A model generated the notes under the pieces. It was not told the DNA's origin. It saw only the letters and a list, made by a program, of their open reading frames with translations, and ran no database searches. DNA of 64,000 bases, taken from the NCBI GenBank assembly GCA_902780405.1, contig CACZFI010000004.1:1-64000 (forward strand), written 5' to 3'. Each line of letters begins with the position of its first letter. Position 1 is the first letter of the stretch. A program made the position numbers and the translations under genes. Positions 15,732 through 23,964 of this stretch are shown one piece after another. Origin of the DNA: an uncultured Lachnospiraceae bacterium. Its GTDB lineage: Bacteria; Bacillota; Clostridia; Lachnospirales; Lachnospiraceae.

Positions 15732-17003
15732 CTACCTCTCGTCAATCGCCTTTCCGATGTCATGACGCATGTATTTGTTCTCAAAAGAAATCCAGTCGGT
15801 AGCTTCGTATGCCTTCGCTCTTGCGGTAAGAAGATCGTCTCCGATGGCGGTAACGCCCAGAACACGTCCTCCGTTTGTCACGATCTTACCGTCCTTAAAT
15901 GCGCTTCCCGAGTGGAAGCAGATATAATCGTCTTTTCCGTCAAATTTCTCAAGACCTTCGATGGGGAATCCCTTTTCGTAGGAAACAGGATAGCCGTCGG
16001 ATGCAAGCATCACGCAGACTGCCGCATTATCCTCAAACTGAAGGTCGATCTTGTCCAGTGTACCGTCCGCACACGCCATAAACACGTCCATAATATCATT
16101 CTTGAGACGCGGAAGGACAACCTGGGTCTCCGGATCACCAAAACGCGCATTGAACTCCAGTACACGCGGCCCTTTCTCAGTCAGCATGAGACCGCAGAAC
16201 AGCACGCCTTTAAACTCTCTGCCCTCGGCGCGCATAGCGTCGATGGTTGCCTGGTAGACATGTTCCTTGCAGAAACGATCCACCTCTTCGGTATAGAACG
16301 GGCTCGGAGAAAATGTACCCATACCGCCCGTATTAAGTCCTGTATCACCGTCACCGGCACGCTTATGATCCTGCGCCGAAGTCATGGGAATGATGGTCTT
16401 TCCGTCCGAGAAACAAAGCACGGAAACCTCGCGTCCGGTCATAAACTCCTCGATCACGATCTTGTCGCCTGCGGAACCGAAAGCCTTATCAAGCATCAGT
16501 TCGGCAACGCCTGCCTCTGCCTCTTCCAGGGTGTTGCAGATCAGTACGCCCTTGCCGAGCGCAAGTCCGTCTGCCTTAAGAACGATGGGCATCGGTGCCG
16601 TCTTTAAGTAAGCAATTGCCGCATCCGCATTGTCGAATACTTCGTACGCCGCGGAGGGAATGTTGTATTTTTTCATCAGATCCTTGGAGAACGCCTTGGA
16701 TGCCTCGATGATGGCAGCGTTCTTTCTGGGGCCGAAGGTCGGGATGCCTGCATCGAGAAATACATCCGCAATACCTGCAGCAAGGGGATCATCCGGTCCG
16801 ACCACAACGAAGTCCACACCTTTTTCCTTCGCGTATGCAAGCAGTTTTTCTCCGTCCATCGCGGAGATACCCTCGCACTCCGCAAGTGCGGCAATACCTG
16901 CATTTCCGGGACATGCGTAAATCTTATCTACCTTTTTGCTCTTGGAAAGTGCCCATACAATGGCGTGCTCTCTTCCGCCGCCGCCGACAACCAAAACTTT
17001 CAT
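15732..17003 (-). CDS. purD: Phosphoribosylamine-glycine ligase
   Basis: 423 aa, the normal length. Second step of purine synthesis: joins glycine to phosphoribosylamine with ATP. ATP-grasp enzyme starting MKVLVVGGGGREHAI, with the GARS motifs LKADGLALGKGV and RFGDPETQ. It follows purN with a 24-base gap and is followed by clpC after 5 bases. Confidence 0.97.
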   Translation of the reverse strand: MKVLVVGGGGREHAIVWALSKSKKVDKIYACPGNAGIAALAECEGISAMDGEKLLAYAKEKGVDFVVVGPDDPLAAGIADVFLDAGIPTFGPRKNAAIIEASKAFSKDLMKKYNIPSAAYEVFDNADAAIAYLKTAPMPIVLKADGLALGKGVLICNTLEEAEAGVAELMLDKAFGSAGDKIVIEEFMTGREVSVLCFSDGKTIIPMTSAQDHKRAGDGDTGLNTGGMGTFSPSPFYTEEVDRFCKEHVYQATIDAMRAEGREFKGVLFCGLMLTEKGPRVLEFNARFGDPETQVVLPRLKNDIMDVFMACADGTLDKIDLQFEDNAAVCVMLASDGYPVSYEKGFPIEGLEKFDGKDDYICFHSGSAFKDGKIVTNGGRVLGVTAIGDDLLTARAKAYEATDWISFENKYMRHDIGKAIDER

Positions 17004-17027
17004 GTCTGATCCTCCATATCAAATATC

Positions 17028-17615
17028 TTAACTGTTCGCGATCATATTGATCGCCTGCGGAAGGATGACCCACTCCGCCTGTTCCATGATTCGTCGCTGC
17101 AATACCTCCGGTGTATCTCCGGGAAGAACCTCCACAGCCTTCTGCAGGATGATGGGGCCGGTATCCGTACCGCTGTCCACGTAATGTACCGTAGCACCGG
17201 ACACTTTCACGCCCCTTGCCAAGGCAGCCTCGTGCACCTTGAGTCCGTAATACCCCGTTCCGCAGAAGGAAGGGATCAACGAGGGGTGCACATTGATGAT
17301 CCTGTGATCATACTTTTCCGCCATCTCGGGCGGGATCACCACAAGAAAGCCCGCCAACACAATGAGGTCGGGCTTATAGGAATCCGTCCGGGCAAGCAAC
17401 GCCCGGTTAAATTCGTCTCTGCTCGGATAGTCCGCAGGTGAGATAACCTCATGCGCGATCCCTGCCTCTTCGGCGCGGGTAAGCGCGTAAGCACCGCGGT
17501 TATTGCTGATGACGCCCACAAGCTCGGCATTCCTGATGCGTCCGTCCTTGGTTGCGTCAATGATCGCCTGGAGATTGGTTCCGCCTCCGGAAACCATCAC
17601 AAGAACTCTTAGCAT
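17028..17615 (-). CDS. purN: Phosphoribosylglycinamide formyltransferase
   Basis: 195 aa. Transfers formyl from 10-formyltetrahydrofolate to glycinamide ribonucleotide. Signature pieces are VMVSGGGTNLQAI at the N-terminus, the catalytic Asn-His-Asp set in the HPSLIPSFCG segment, and the VDSGTDTGPII loop. The ATG lies inside the end of purM (7-base overlap), giving translational coupling. Its folate cofactor links it to the folate genes near 46-49 kb. Confidence 0.96.
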   Translation of the reverse strand: MLRVLVMVSGGGTNLQAIIDATKDGRIRNAELVGVISNNRGAYALTRAEEAGIAHEVISPADYPSRDEFNRALLARTDSYKPDLIVLAGFLVVIPPEMAEKYDHRIINVHPSLIPSFCGTGYYGLKVHEAALARGVKVSGATVHYVDSGTDTGPIILQKAVEVLPGDTPEVLQRRIMEQAEWVILPQAINMIANS

Positions 17616-18634
17616 AATGTAACTCCCTTTTCGCCGCTTACAACTTCACCGATGACAAATGCGTTCTCGCCTGCATTTGTAAGTGCGGCAACGGTTCCTT
17701 CCACATCTTCCGGTGCTACGGCCAGCACCATGCCGACACCCATGTTGAAGGTATTGTACATCATTTCCTCTTCAACGCCTCCGGTCTTTGCGATCAGTGA
17801 AAAGATGGCCGGAACCTCGTAGGAATTCTTCTTTACAACCGCTCTTACTCCGTCGGGAAGCATACGGGGAATATTCTCATAGAAGCCACCGCCTGTGATA
17901 TGGCTGCAGCCCTTCACTTTGATTCCCGCATCCTTTACGGCGCGAAGTCCCTTTACGTAAATTCTGGTAGGTGCGATAAGCGCATCACCGAGTGTTGTTC
18001 CAAGTTCATCGTAATATCTTGCAAGCGCATCCTCTGTCATGGGGAACACCTTGCGAACCAGTGAAAATCCGTTGCTGTGTACGCCGCTTGATGCGATGGC
18101 CACAAGTGTATCTCCGGCAGTGATCGTCTCTCCGGTGATCATATCCTTCTTGTCCGCAACGCCAACCGCAAAACCCGCAAGGTCGTACTCCTCTTCCGGC
18201 ATCAATCCGGGATGCTCGGCAGTCTCACCGCCGACTAACGCAGCGCCTGCCTGACGGCAGCCCTCTGCCACACCCGATACGATGGTAGCGATCTTCTCCG
18301 GGAAATTCTTCCCGCACGCAATATAGTCAAGGAAGAATAAGGGTTCTCCTCCCGAGCATGCGATATCATTGACACACATAGCCACGCAGTCGATTCCGAT
18401 GGTGTCATGCCTGTCCATCAGGAATGCAAGCTTCACCTTCGTACCGCAGCCATCGGTTCCGGAAAGAAGGATCGGTTCCTCCATTCCCTTGATTGCAGAC
18501 AGGTCAAATGCACCCGCGAATCCGCCGATACCACCCAGAACCTCCGGGCGCATGGTCTTCTTGATGTGCTCCTTCATCAGCTCCACCGATTTGTAACCAG
18601 CTTCGATATCTACTCCGGCATTTTTGTAATCCAT
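17609..18634 (-). CDS. purM: Phosphoribosylformylglycinamidine cyclo-ligase
   Basis: 341 aa from the ATG at 18634, which follows AGGAGG; an upstream extension to 18676 has no ribosome site. AIR synthetase, closing the imidazole ring. Family motifs: DYKNAGVDIEAG, GTDGCGTK, and the GGETAEHPG loop. First gene of the purM-purN-purD-clpC operon. The leader from the predicted start is only about 50 bases, too short for a purine riboswitch. Confidence 0.96.
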   Translation of the reverse strand: MDYKNAGVDIEAGYKSVELMKEHIKKTMRPEVLGGIGGFAGAFDLSAIKGMEEPILLSGTDGCGTKVKLAFLMDRHDTIGIDCVAMCVNDIACSGGEPLFFLDYIACGKNFPEKIATIVSGVAEGCRQAGAALVGGETAEHPGLMPEEEYDLAGFAVGVADKKDMITGETITAGDTLVAIASSGVHSNGFSLVRKVFPMTEDALARYYDELGTTLGDALIAPTRIYVKGLRAVKDAGIKVKGCSHITGGGFYENIPRMLPDGVRAVVKKNSYEVPAIFSLIAKTGGVEEEMMYNTFNMGVGMVLAVAPEDVEGTVAALTNAGENAFVIGEVVSGEKGVTLC

Positions 18635-18690
18635 CCTGTTTCCTCCTATACACTCTTTCATATGCGAAAAACGCACAAATTGACGTGTAT

Positions 18691-18719
18691 ATTATAGCGA
18701 TTCACCCCCTGTTTGTAAA
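18691..18719 (-). promoter_or_regulatory. SigA-type promoter of purM-purN-purD-clpC
   Basis: Minus strand: TTTACA (18719-18714), 17-bp spacer, consensus TATAAT (18696-18691). Its spacer carries GGGTGAAT, part of an inverted repeat shared with the divergent promoter. Confidence 0.85.
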
Positions 18720-18763
18720 GGATTCTTTCTATAGATGTGTTGCTTGTAAACAAAGGGTGAATA
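18699..18763. repeat. Imperfect 19-bp inverted repeat across two divergent promoters
   Basis: ATTCACCCCCTGTTTGTAA (18699-18717) matches the reverse complement of TTGTAAACAAAGGGTGAAT (18745-18763) at 15 of 19 positions. Each arm covers the -35/spacer of one of the two facing-away promoters. It could be a shared operator; no known PurR box was recognised. Confidence 0.65.
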
Positions 18764-18772
18764 TGCTAAAAT
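18744..18772 (+). promoter_or_regulatory. SigA-type promoter of the sensor/GGDEF gene
   Basis: TTGTAA (18744-18749), 17-bp spacer, TAAAAT (18767-18772). Start expected near 18780, about 47 bases before the ATG. Confidence 0.75.
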
Positions 18773-18826
18773 ATTTATACTTTTATCAGGCAGAATCAGG
18801 TGGGATTTCTGACAGAAGGAGGAGCC

Positions 18827-21154
18827 ATGAGCAAGGATCAAAAGAGATTAAATATCGGTTTTTTCACCTGTCATCTTGACAATGACTACGCATACGAAGT
18901 ATGTAAGGGCGTTGACTGTGCAGCCAAAGAACTTGACGTGAATCTGTTCGTCTTTCCCGGCATGTACATGAACGCTTCCTTCAGCGACCCCGGCAACCAG
19001 CGTTTTGACTATCAGTATAACGCTATATACTACTATGCTTCCAAGCGCAACCTTGATGCCATCATCGTTGCGGTCGGATCGATCGGCAGTTTTCTTTCGG
19101 TTCCCGACGTGAAGCGCTTTCTTGACCACTTTGACCTCCCGATCATAACCATCGAATACGAGGTTCCCGGTTATCCTTACGTTTACACCGAGGGTGTCAC
19201 CGGCATGCGTGAGGCCATCGAGCATCTGATCAACGAGCACAACGCCAGAAAAATCGGATTTGTGAGCGGTCGTCTCGAGAATGCCGATGCCGTCGAGCGT
19301 TTGGAAACCTACAAGTCCGTCCTGCGTGATCACGACATTTTCTATGATGCGGGGCGCGTGGTATACGGCGACTTTTCCCAGTATTCCGATGAGATCGTCG
19401 GGGATCTTCTCGACCGGAATCCCGATCTTGATGCCATTGTATTTGCCAACGACTCCATGGCCGTCGGCGGATATCGTGCGATTGCCGCAAGAGGACTCGA
19501 GATCGGCAGCGATATTTTAGTGACCGGCTACGATGACTCGCCGGTTTCCCTTGTGTTGGAACCCCAGCTTACCACAGTCCACAACCAGATCATGGATATG
19601 GGCTATCATGCCGTTCGGCAGGCTGTACGACTTGCCGGCGGACAGGACACGGATCTTTCCACCTTGAACTCCAACCTTGTCATTCGCTCTTCCTGCGGAT
19701 GTGGAGAACAGCGTCTTGCCAAATTTGCGGAAGCGATTCCGGAATTCTCTGTTGAGTCCGACTACGAAAAGACGTTGTCATCCATTTTGGACTTCCTTTT
19801 AAAAGATCATCAGTCATCCTTCTACTATGAGGATTTAAGGTCCAATTTTTCCTACCTGATCGAGCCGATCCTTTCCTCTGTCATTCAGATGGATTCGTAT
19901 GATTTTGACATTCAGAACATCAAAGCCATACTCTCCAACATGTTGGAGACGTCGCTCTTCAAGATGTACTTCAATATCGACATGCTGAGCTACATCATCA
20001 GTGAATTAAACCAGCTTCTCCAACGGCTGGCACCCACAGAAGAGGGAAAGAACGCCATCGGCGCCTGCTTCTCCGAGATTCTGTATGCGCTGATGCTTCA
20101 CATCTCCAGCACCCTTTACAAAAAGGAATACAGTTACAAGAAGTCGATCTGGAACGCCATGTATATCACACGCGATGCGCTTACCTACAGCGACAACGAG
20201 GAAACCTGCTACAGACTTATCATGCAGAAACTTCAGGATTCCAAATTCACGTCGGCGTGCCTGTATCTCTACGATGAACCGATCATGCTGATGGCAGACG
20301 GTACCTGGAAAGTTCCGCAGACACTGTTCCTCCAGGCTTCCAACACCAACGGCGAGATTCGCTATTTCAGGGATGATGCCCGTGTAATATCCTCCGAGGA
20401 TGTACTCACAAATCCCTACACCCCGGTGGAAGAACGACGCACCTCTGTGGTTGCGCCCATCTTCAGCAACAACATCCAGTACGGACTTTTTGTCGGAGAT
20501 ATCGACATCGAATACTTCTCCAATATTTATCCGAACAGCCTGCAGTTGGCAGCATCCTTAAGCTCCATCACCCTTGCGACCAGACAGGTTCGCGCGGAGA
20601 AGCGGCTTGCCGCTGCGGCAGAAGACTTAAATTTGAAGAACGAGCGCTTAGCGAACCTGACTCTGGTCGATCCGCTGACCGGACTCTTCAATCGTCGCGG
20701 CTTCCTTGACACAGCGAAGGCGCGCATCGAGCAGCCCGAAAACACAGGCAGGGATGTTGTTCTTCTTTCCGCTGACATGAATAACCTCAAGCAGGTCAAC
20801 GACATCTACGGTCAGGAGGAAGGTGACTACGCCCTAACGGCGATCGCCCGGGTGCTTACATCCGCTCTTCCCGAGGACACCGTCATCGGCAGGGTAGACG
20901 GAGACGAATTCCTCGCCTTCATCATGCTTCCGAAGAACAGCCGTCCGGAAGAGTTGAAGGAAGCTGTACTTGCGGAGTTTGACAGTCTAAACGACAATTC
21001 CGAGAAGCCCTATTTCATCCAGGCAAGTCTCGGTACGATACCATTTGTCTGCAACCCGGACGAAAGCCTTGAGGAGATCATGCAAAGCGCCGATATTGCT
21101 CTCTACGAGAACAAAAAGAACAAGCGTCAAAGCGTGATCAAGCCCAAGTCATGA
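18827..21154 (+). CDS. LacI-type sensor domain fused to a GGDEF domain
   Basis: 775 aa, with no signal peptide or membrane segment, so cytoplasmic. Residues 1 to about 290 are a periplasmic-binding-protein-like domain of the LacI/GalR type (the late GYDDSP...LTTVHNQIMDMGYHAV block is typical) without the DNA-binding helix-turn-helix. A CGCG sequence follows, then a helical stretch, a GAF-like region (about 430-590) and a GGDEF domain (about 608-775) with DPLTGLFNRRGF. The active-site loop is DGDEF (691-695) instead of GGDEF. It may be a sugar- or nucleoside-responsive diguanylate cyclase, but activity of the DGDEF form is uncertain. The ATG at 18827 follows AAGGAGG. Confidence 0.88.
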   Translation: MSKDQKRLNIGFFTCHLDNDYAYEVCKGVDCAAKELDVNLFVFPGMYMNASFSDPGNQRFDYQYNAIYYYASKRNLDAIIVAVGSIGSFLSVPDVKRFLDHFDLPIITIEYEVPGYPYVYTEGVTGMREAIEHLINEHNARKIGFVSGRLENADAVERLETYKSVLRDHDIFYDAGRVVYGDFSQYSDEIVGDLLDRNPDLDAIVFANDSMAVGGYRAIAARGLEIGSDILVTGYDDSPVSLVLEPQLTTVHNQIMDMGYHAVRQAVRLAGGQDTDLSTLNSNLVIRSSCGCGEQRLAKFAEAIPEFSVESDYEKTLSSILDFLLKDHQSSFYYEDLRSNFSYLIEPILSSVIQMDSYDFDIQNIKAILSNMLETSLFKMYFNIDMLSYIISELNQLLQRLAPTEEGKNAIGACFSEILYALMLHISSTLYKKEYSYKKSIWNAMYITRDALTYSDNEETCYRLIMQKLQDSKFTSACLYLYDEPIMLMADGTWKVPQTLFLQASNTNGEIRYFRDDARVISSEDVLTNPYTPVEERRTSVVAPIFSNNIQYGLFVGDIDIEYFSNIYPNSLQLAASLSSITLATRQVRAEKRLAAAAEDLNLKNERLANLTLVDPLTGLFNRRGFLDTAKARIEQPENTGRDVVLLSADMNNLKQVNDIYGQEEGDYALTAIARVLTSALPEDTVIGRVDGDEFLAFIMLPKNSRPEELKEAVLAEFDSLNDNSEKPYFIQASLGTIPFVCNPDESLEEIMQSADIALYENKKNKRQSVIKPKS

Positions 21155-21167
21155 TTATGAAACCATC

Positions 21168-21197
21168 AAAAAAGCTGACCCTTCGGTCAGCTTTTTT
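21168..21197. terminator. Bidirectional terminator between convergent genes
   Basis: AAAAAAGCTGACC / GGTCAGCTTTTTT stem with a 4-base loop. The TGA of the minus-strand coiled-coil gene (21187-21189) lies within the stem. Confidence 0.92.
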
Positions 21198-21873
21198 CTT
21201 CGTCTTTTTCTGCTGTGTCCCTCTCCACATGCACACGTTCCGTCTTTTTGTCTGCGGATACCAGCTTCATACGCTCCCGGTAGAGCTCGTTGGACAGAAG
21301 CTGTGAAAGCTCCAGAATCTGCGCATAGCGTTCCTCCTTGGAGAGTTCCTTCAGACTGCTCATCAGTTCTGCCTTGTTTTGCTCGATCAGTTTCGACTTT
21401 TCCTCAAGCATCTTGGTGACAAGCTTGTATTCGTTCTCCACAAGATCCACGGCACGATTCACCGCATCATTGACCTCAGTCAGCATCTCATCCGTATAAA
21501 TAAGCGATGCCGCATAGATATCGCCTGCTGTTCGCAGTGCATCCTTATCCTCCGCCATAAGATCATCGTTCACAACCTTGCCTGTGATCGGAAGCACTTT
21601 CTTGCTCACGCGGATCCTGCTTGCGGACCTCTGTGCCTCGGATACGATCTCCGCCGCTTCCTGCTTCGCTTCCGTAAGGATCTTTCCTTTCTTATCCGTC
21701 ACCTCTCGATACACTTTAAGTTCCGAATCAAGTAAGCTTGCCAGTTCGTGCAGCATGAGCGCGGTCTCTTCCTTCGGGACCAGTACCTTTCCCGGTGACA
21801 GCGGCGCATTCTGACCATTCTCGACACTGTCGATCAATTTTACGATAATATCTTTAATTCTTCCGTCTTCCAT
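21187..21873 (-). CDS. Coiled-coil protein of unknown function
   Basis: 228 aa, highly charged and mostly helical, with no signal peptide or membrane segment. A segment EAKQEAAEIVSEAQRSASRI (about 68-87) resembles the heptad regions of DivIVA-like or ATP-synthase b-like proteins, and another coiled coil covers about 130-200. The C-terminus is very rich in Glu, Lys and Asp. I do not recognise a family with certainty. It is monocistronic and convergent with the GGDEF gene. Confidence 0.7.
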   Translation of the reverse strand: MEDGRIKDIIVKLIDSVENGQNAPLSPGKVLVPKEETALMLHELASLLDSELKVYREVTDKKGKILTEAKQEAAEIVSEAQRSASRIRVSKKVLPITGKVVNDDLMAEDKDALRTAGDIYAASLIYTDEMLTEVNDAVNRAVDLVENEYKLVTKMLEEKSKLIEQNKAELMSSLKELSKEERYAQILELSQLLSNELYRERMKLVSADKKTERVHVERDTAEKDEEKS

Positions 21874-21965
21874 ATCCGTTCACCCGTAACCCTCTCAGTT
21901 TTCAGACAATTTGCCTAAGTATACATGGTTCATATCCGAAAATCAAGACTTGCCCGACCGGAATC

Positions 21966-22015
21966 ATGAAAAAAGCCACCCCACAATGATCTCTCATCAT
22001 GAGGTGACCTTCTAT
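21966..22015 (-). terminator. Probable terminator of the pseudopilin gene
   Basis: On the minus strand a 12-bp stem (CACCTCATGAT / ATCAT-TGT-GGGGTG with a 3-base bulge) is followed by GGC and six T. Confidence 0.6.
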
Positions 22016-22025
22016 CTAAGTCCGT

Positions 22026-22718
22026 TTAGTTTCCGTTGTACTGAGAACCGATCGGTGTAACGCGAGCGCCCTCCAGGCCAACTCTTTTTGCAAAATACTT
22101 TGCCGCCTCTTCATCTTTAAAGTGTCCGCCCGACCTGATCGCATTGGATGCACTTGCGCCTAGTTCAAGTTCACCCTGCTCGTCCAGATACACATCAATT
22201 TGGTAAGTATTCCAGGTCTGTCTTGATTTTACACAAAGGTTGTTCTTAAACACGTACTCTCCGATACTCGACTTACGAATGTAATCGCCGTCTTTTCCGC
22301 TCGGATACCACGGATTGGCATCTTCTTCGTGAATAAAAATCTGTTCTTCTGTGTTCTTGCTTACATTAACAAGACCGGCCTTGATCAGTGCAAGGGCTGT
22401 ACTGGCATCAGAGCAACGAACTTCATCCTTATCTACGTATACCCATCCTCTTTCAAATACCTCAACTTCACCTGTCTCTGGGTCTGTAAAACTAACCGGC
22501 GTTCCCTGAAAGTCATCTGGATATGTATATTCAGAAACCGCATCACGAATCATTGTTGCATTATATACGTCCATTTCCTGTCTGGATCTCTCAATGTAAC
22601 GAATCACATTGATTGAAATTGCTGCCGCCAAAACTGCCAGAATCGCAATTACCACGATCAGCTCAAGCAATGTAAAACCCTGGTTTCCGCGCCTCTTTTC
22701 GTTCTCGGATTTGTTCAT
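22026..22718 (-). CDS. Type IV pilin-like (prepilin N-terminal cleavage) protein
   Basis: 230 aa from the ATG at 22718 behind GGAGGGGG. A short basic leader ends in GNQG|FTLLEL: cleavage by a prepilin peptidase after Gly14 and methylation of Phe15 are expected, and Glu19 is the conserved Glu5 of the mature form. A hydrophobic helix (about 16-40) precedes a soluble domain of about 190 residues of no recognised type. No pilus ATPase, platform protein or prepilin peptidase is present in the window, so the machinery must be elsewhere. Its upstream region carries unusual short repeats. Confidence 0.9.
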   Translation of the reverse strand: MNKSENEKRRGNQGFTLLELIVVIAILAVLAAAISINVIRYIERSRQEMDVYNATMIRDAVSEYTYPDDFQGTPVSFTDPETGEVEVFERGWVYVDKDEVRCSDASTALALIKAGLVNVSKNTEEQIFIHEEDANPWYPSGKDGDYIRKSSIGEYVFKNNLCVKSRQTWNTYQIDVYLDEQGELELGASASNAIRSGGHFKDEEAAKYFAKRVGLEGARVTPIGSQYNGN

Positions 22719-22778
22719 CTCTTCCCCCTCCGCTTGTGCAATCATCAGTTAAAATATTCACAAAACATTTTTCTTTCA

Positions 22779-22811
22779 TTCATATTTCGTTCATATTTTG
22801 TTCACATTATA
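22779..22811. repeat. Three 11-bp direct repeats upstream of the pseudopilin gene
   Basis: TTCATATTTCG, TTCATATTTTG and TTCACATTATA follow one another without a gap. The 11-bp period is near one DNA helical turn, which would put each copy on the same face. Confidence 0.6.
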
Positions 22812-22854
22812 TATCCGATATGTTCATAATTCAAGAAAATCTTAACCCCTATCA

Positions 22855-22874
22855 TGCACAATCTTCATTGTGCA
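22855..22874. repeat. TGCACAAT palindrome upstream of the pseudopilin gene
   Basis: Perfect 8-bp inverted repeat TGCACAAT-CTTC-ATTGTGCA. Further copies of the half site occur at 22906-22913 (ATTGTGCA) and overlapping 22734-22742 (TTGTGCAAT). Operator-like; the regulator is unknown. The rest of this 288-base gap is AT-rich with no gene seen. Confidence 0.55.
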
Positions 22875-22952
22875 TATTGTATAGTATGTCAATTGCATGT
22901 CATTTATTGTGCACAAAGGTCATGATTATGCAGTTTTTCCGTCTGCGGGCAC

Positions 22953-22986
22953 AAAAAAAGCCGCCGGAGACGTATCTCCGACGGCC
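22953..22986 (-). terminator. Terminator of the nitroreductase gene
   Basis: GCCGTCGGAGA / TCTCCGGCGGC stem (one G-U pair) followed by seven T on the minus strand. Confidence 0.9.
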
Positions 22987-23006
22987 GTGAATCTGCTGCA
23001 CTACCT

Positions 23007-23549
23007 CTACTTAAATGTAATTAATTCCTCAGTATCCTTACGAGGGGTAGGATCCGGTGTAAATTTCGGTACACCGATGGGTATTAAAGCTACAACCTTT
23101 TGACCTTCCGGAAGTGACAGAACCTCTGCGACCTTATCCTCATCAAATACACCCTGGATGCAGGTTCCGAAACCTTGTTCATGTGCGACCAGGCAGAAGG
23201 TCTGCGCCGCGATGCCCGCATCGAACATCTCCCAACCGTCTTTCTTACTTGTGGAGAAGCTTCCGTCTTTCTCGTAGCCACAGATGCCCGTCACCTGTGA
23301 TAAAACCACCAGACCGCTGCAGCTCGCAAGCGTCTTGGCATTGTATTCAAAGCCAAGGAGCCCTTCCGCGGCAATCCTGTCGATCAAACCCCTATCCTGA
23401 ACCAGAATATAACGAATCGTTTGTGTATTCTTCCAGGTGGGAGCCATCTTTGCTACGTCCACGATCTTTGTAAACTGTTCCTTCGTAATCGCTTCATCCG
23501 TAAATCTTCTGACGCTTCTTCTGCTCTTGATACATGTAATTGCATCCAT
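23007..23549 (-). CDS. Nitroreductase family protein
   Basis: 180 aa. FMN-dependent NAD(P)H oxidoreductase fold. It begins MDAITCIKSRRSVRRFTDEAI, the SRRS-x-R pattern that binds the FMN phosphate, and ends with the usual GxPKF-like segment. Such enzymes reduce nitro groups, quinones or flavins; the substrate is unknown. The ATG follows AAGGAG, and a strong terminator closes the unit. Confidence 0.9.
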   Translation of the reverse strand: MDAITCIKSRRSVRRFTDEAITKEQFTKIVDVAKMAPTWKNTQTIRYILVQDRGLIDRIAAEGLLGFEYNAKTLASCSGLVVLSQVTGICGYEKDGSFSTSKKDGWEMFDAGIAAQTFCLVAHEQGFGTCIQGVFDEDKVAEVLSLPEGQKVVALIPIGVPKFTPDPTPRKDTEELITFK

Positions 23550-23578
23550 GTGTAAAATTCTCCTTATGATTTGGTCTC

Positions 23579-23607
23579 TTGAAAGTATGTGTAAATTATG
23601 GTACGCT
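23579..23607 (+). promoter_or_regulatory. Promoter of rnpB
   Basis: TTGAAA (23579-23584), 17-bp spacer, TACGCT (23602-23607), placing the start at about 23614, where the RNase P RNA P1 helix begins. Confidence 0.65.
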
Positions 23608-23612
23608 AGGTT

Positions 23613-23960
23613 CTGCGTAAGTCAGACAAGTGGTTGCGCCTTGCAGCTTTCGCTGCGGGTGAGGAAAGTCCGGGCTTCATAGGGCAGGATGCCGGATAAC
23701 GTCCGGTGGAGGTGACTCCCAGGCCAGTGCAACAGAAATAAACCGCCAACTTCGGTTGGTAAGGGTGGAAAGGCGAGGTAAGAGCTCACCGCTGTCTTGG
23801 TAACAAGGCAGGCTCTGTAAACCCCATCCGAAGCAAGACCAAATTTGGGACGATGCAGTTGCCCGCTGGGTCCCTAGGTAGGTCGCTAGAGCCTTGTGGT
23901 AACACAAGGACCAGATAGATAACCACTCTCGACATAACCCGGCTTATCGTCTGGCTTACC
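23613..23960 (+). ncRNA. rnpB: RNase P catalytic RNA (class A)
   Basis: P1 is formed by GTAAGTCAGAC (23617-23627) with GTCTGGCTTAC (23949-23959). The universal core GAGGAAAGTCCGGGCT lies at 23660-23675, and the distal conserved block ends with ACCACTCTCGACATAACCCGGCTTATC at about 23922-23948. The RNA is the ribozyme that removes 5' leaders from tRNA precursors. Its 3' end meets the end of a convergent gene at 23965, with only a weak TACCG/CGGTA hairpin. Confidence 0.97.
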
Positions 23961-23964
23961 GCTT

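Noticed and set aside
18635-18690. Purine riboswitch in front of purM
   Set aside because: The leader is only about 50 bases and shows no three-way junction core.
23677-23907. Minus-strand frame of 76 codons
   Set aside because: It is antisense to the conserved core of RNase P RNA.
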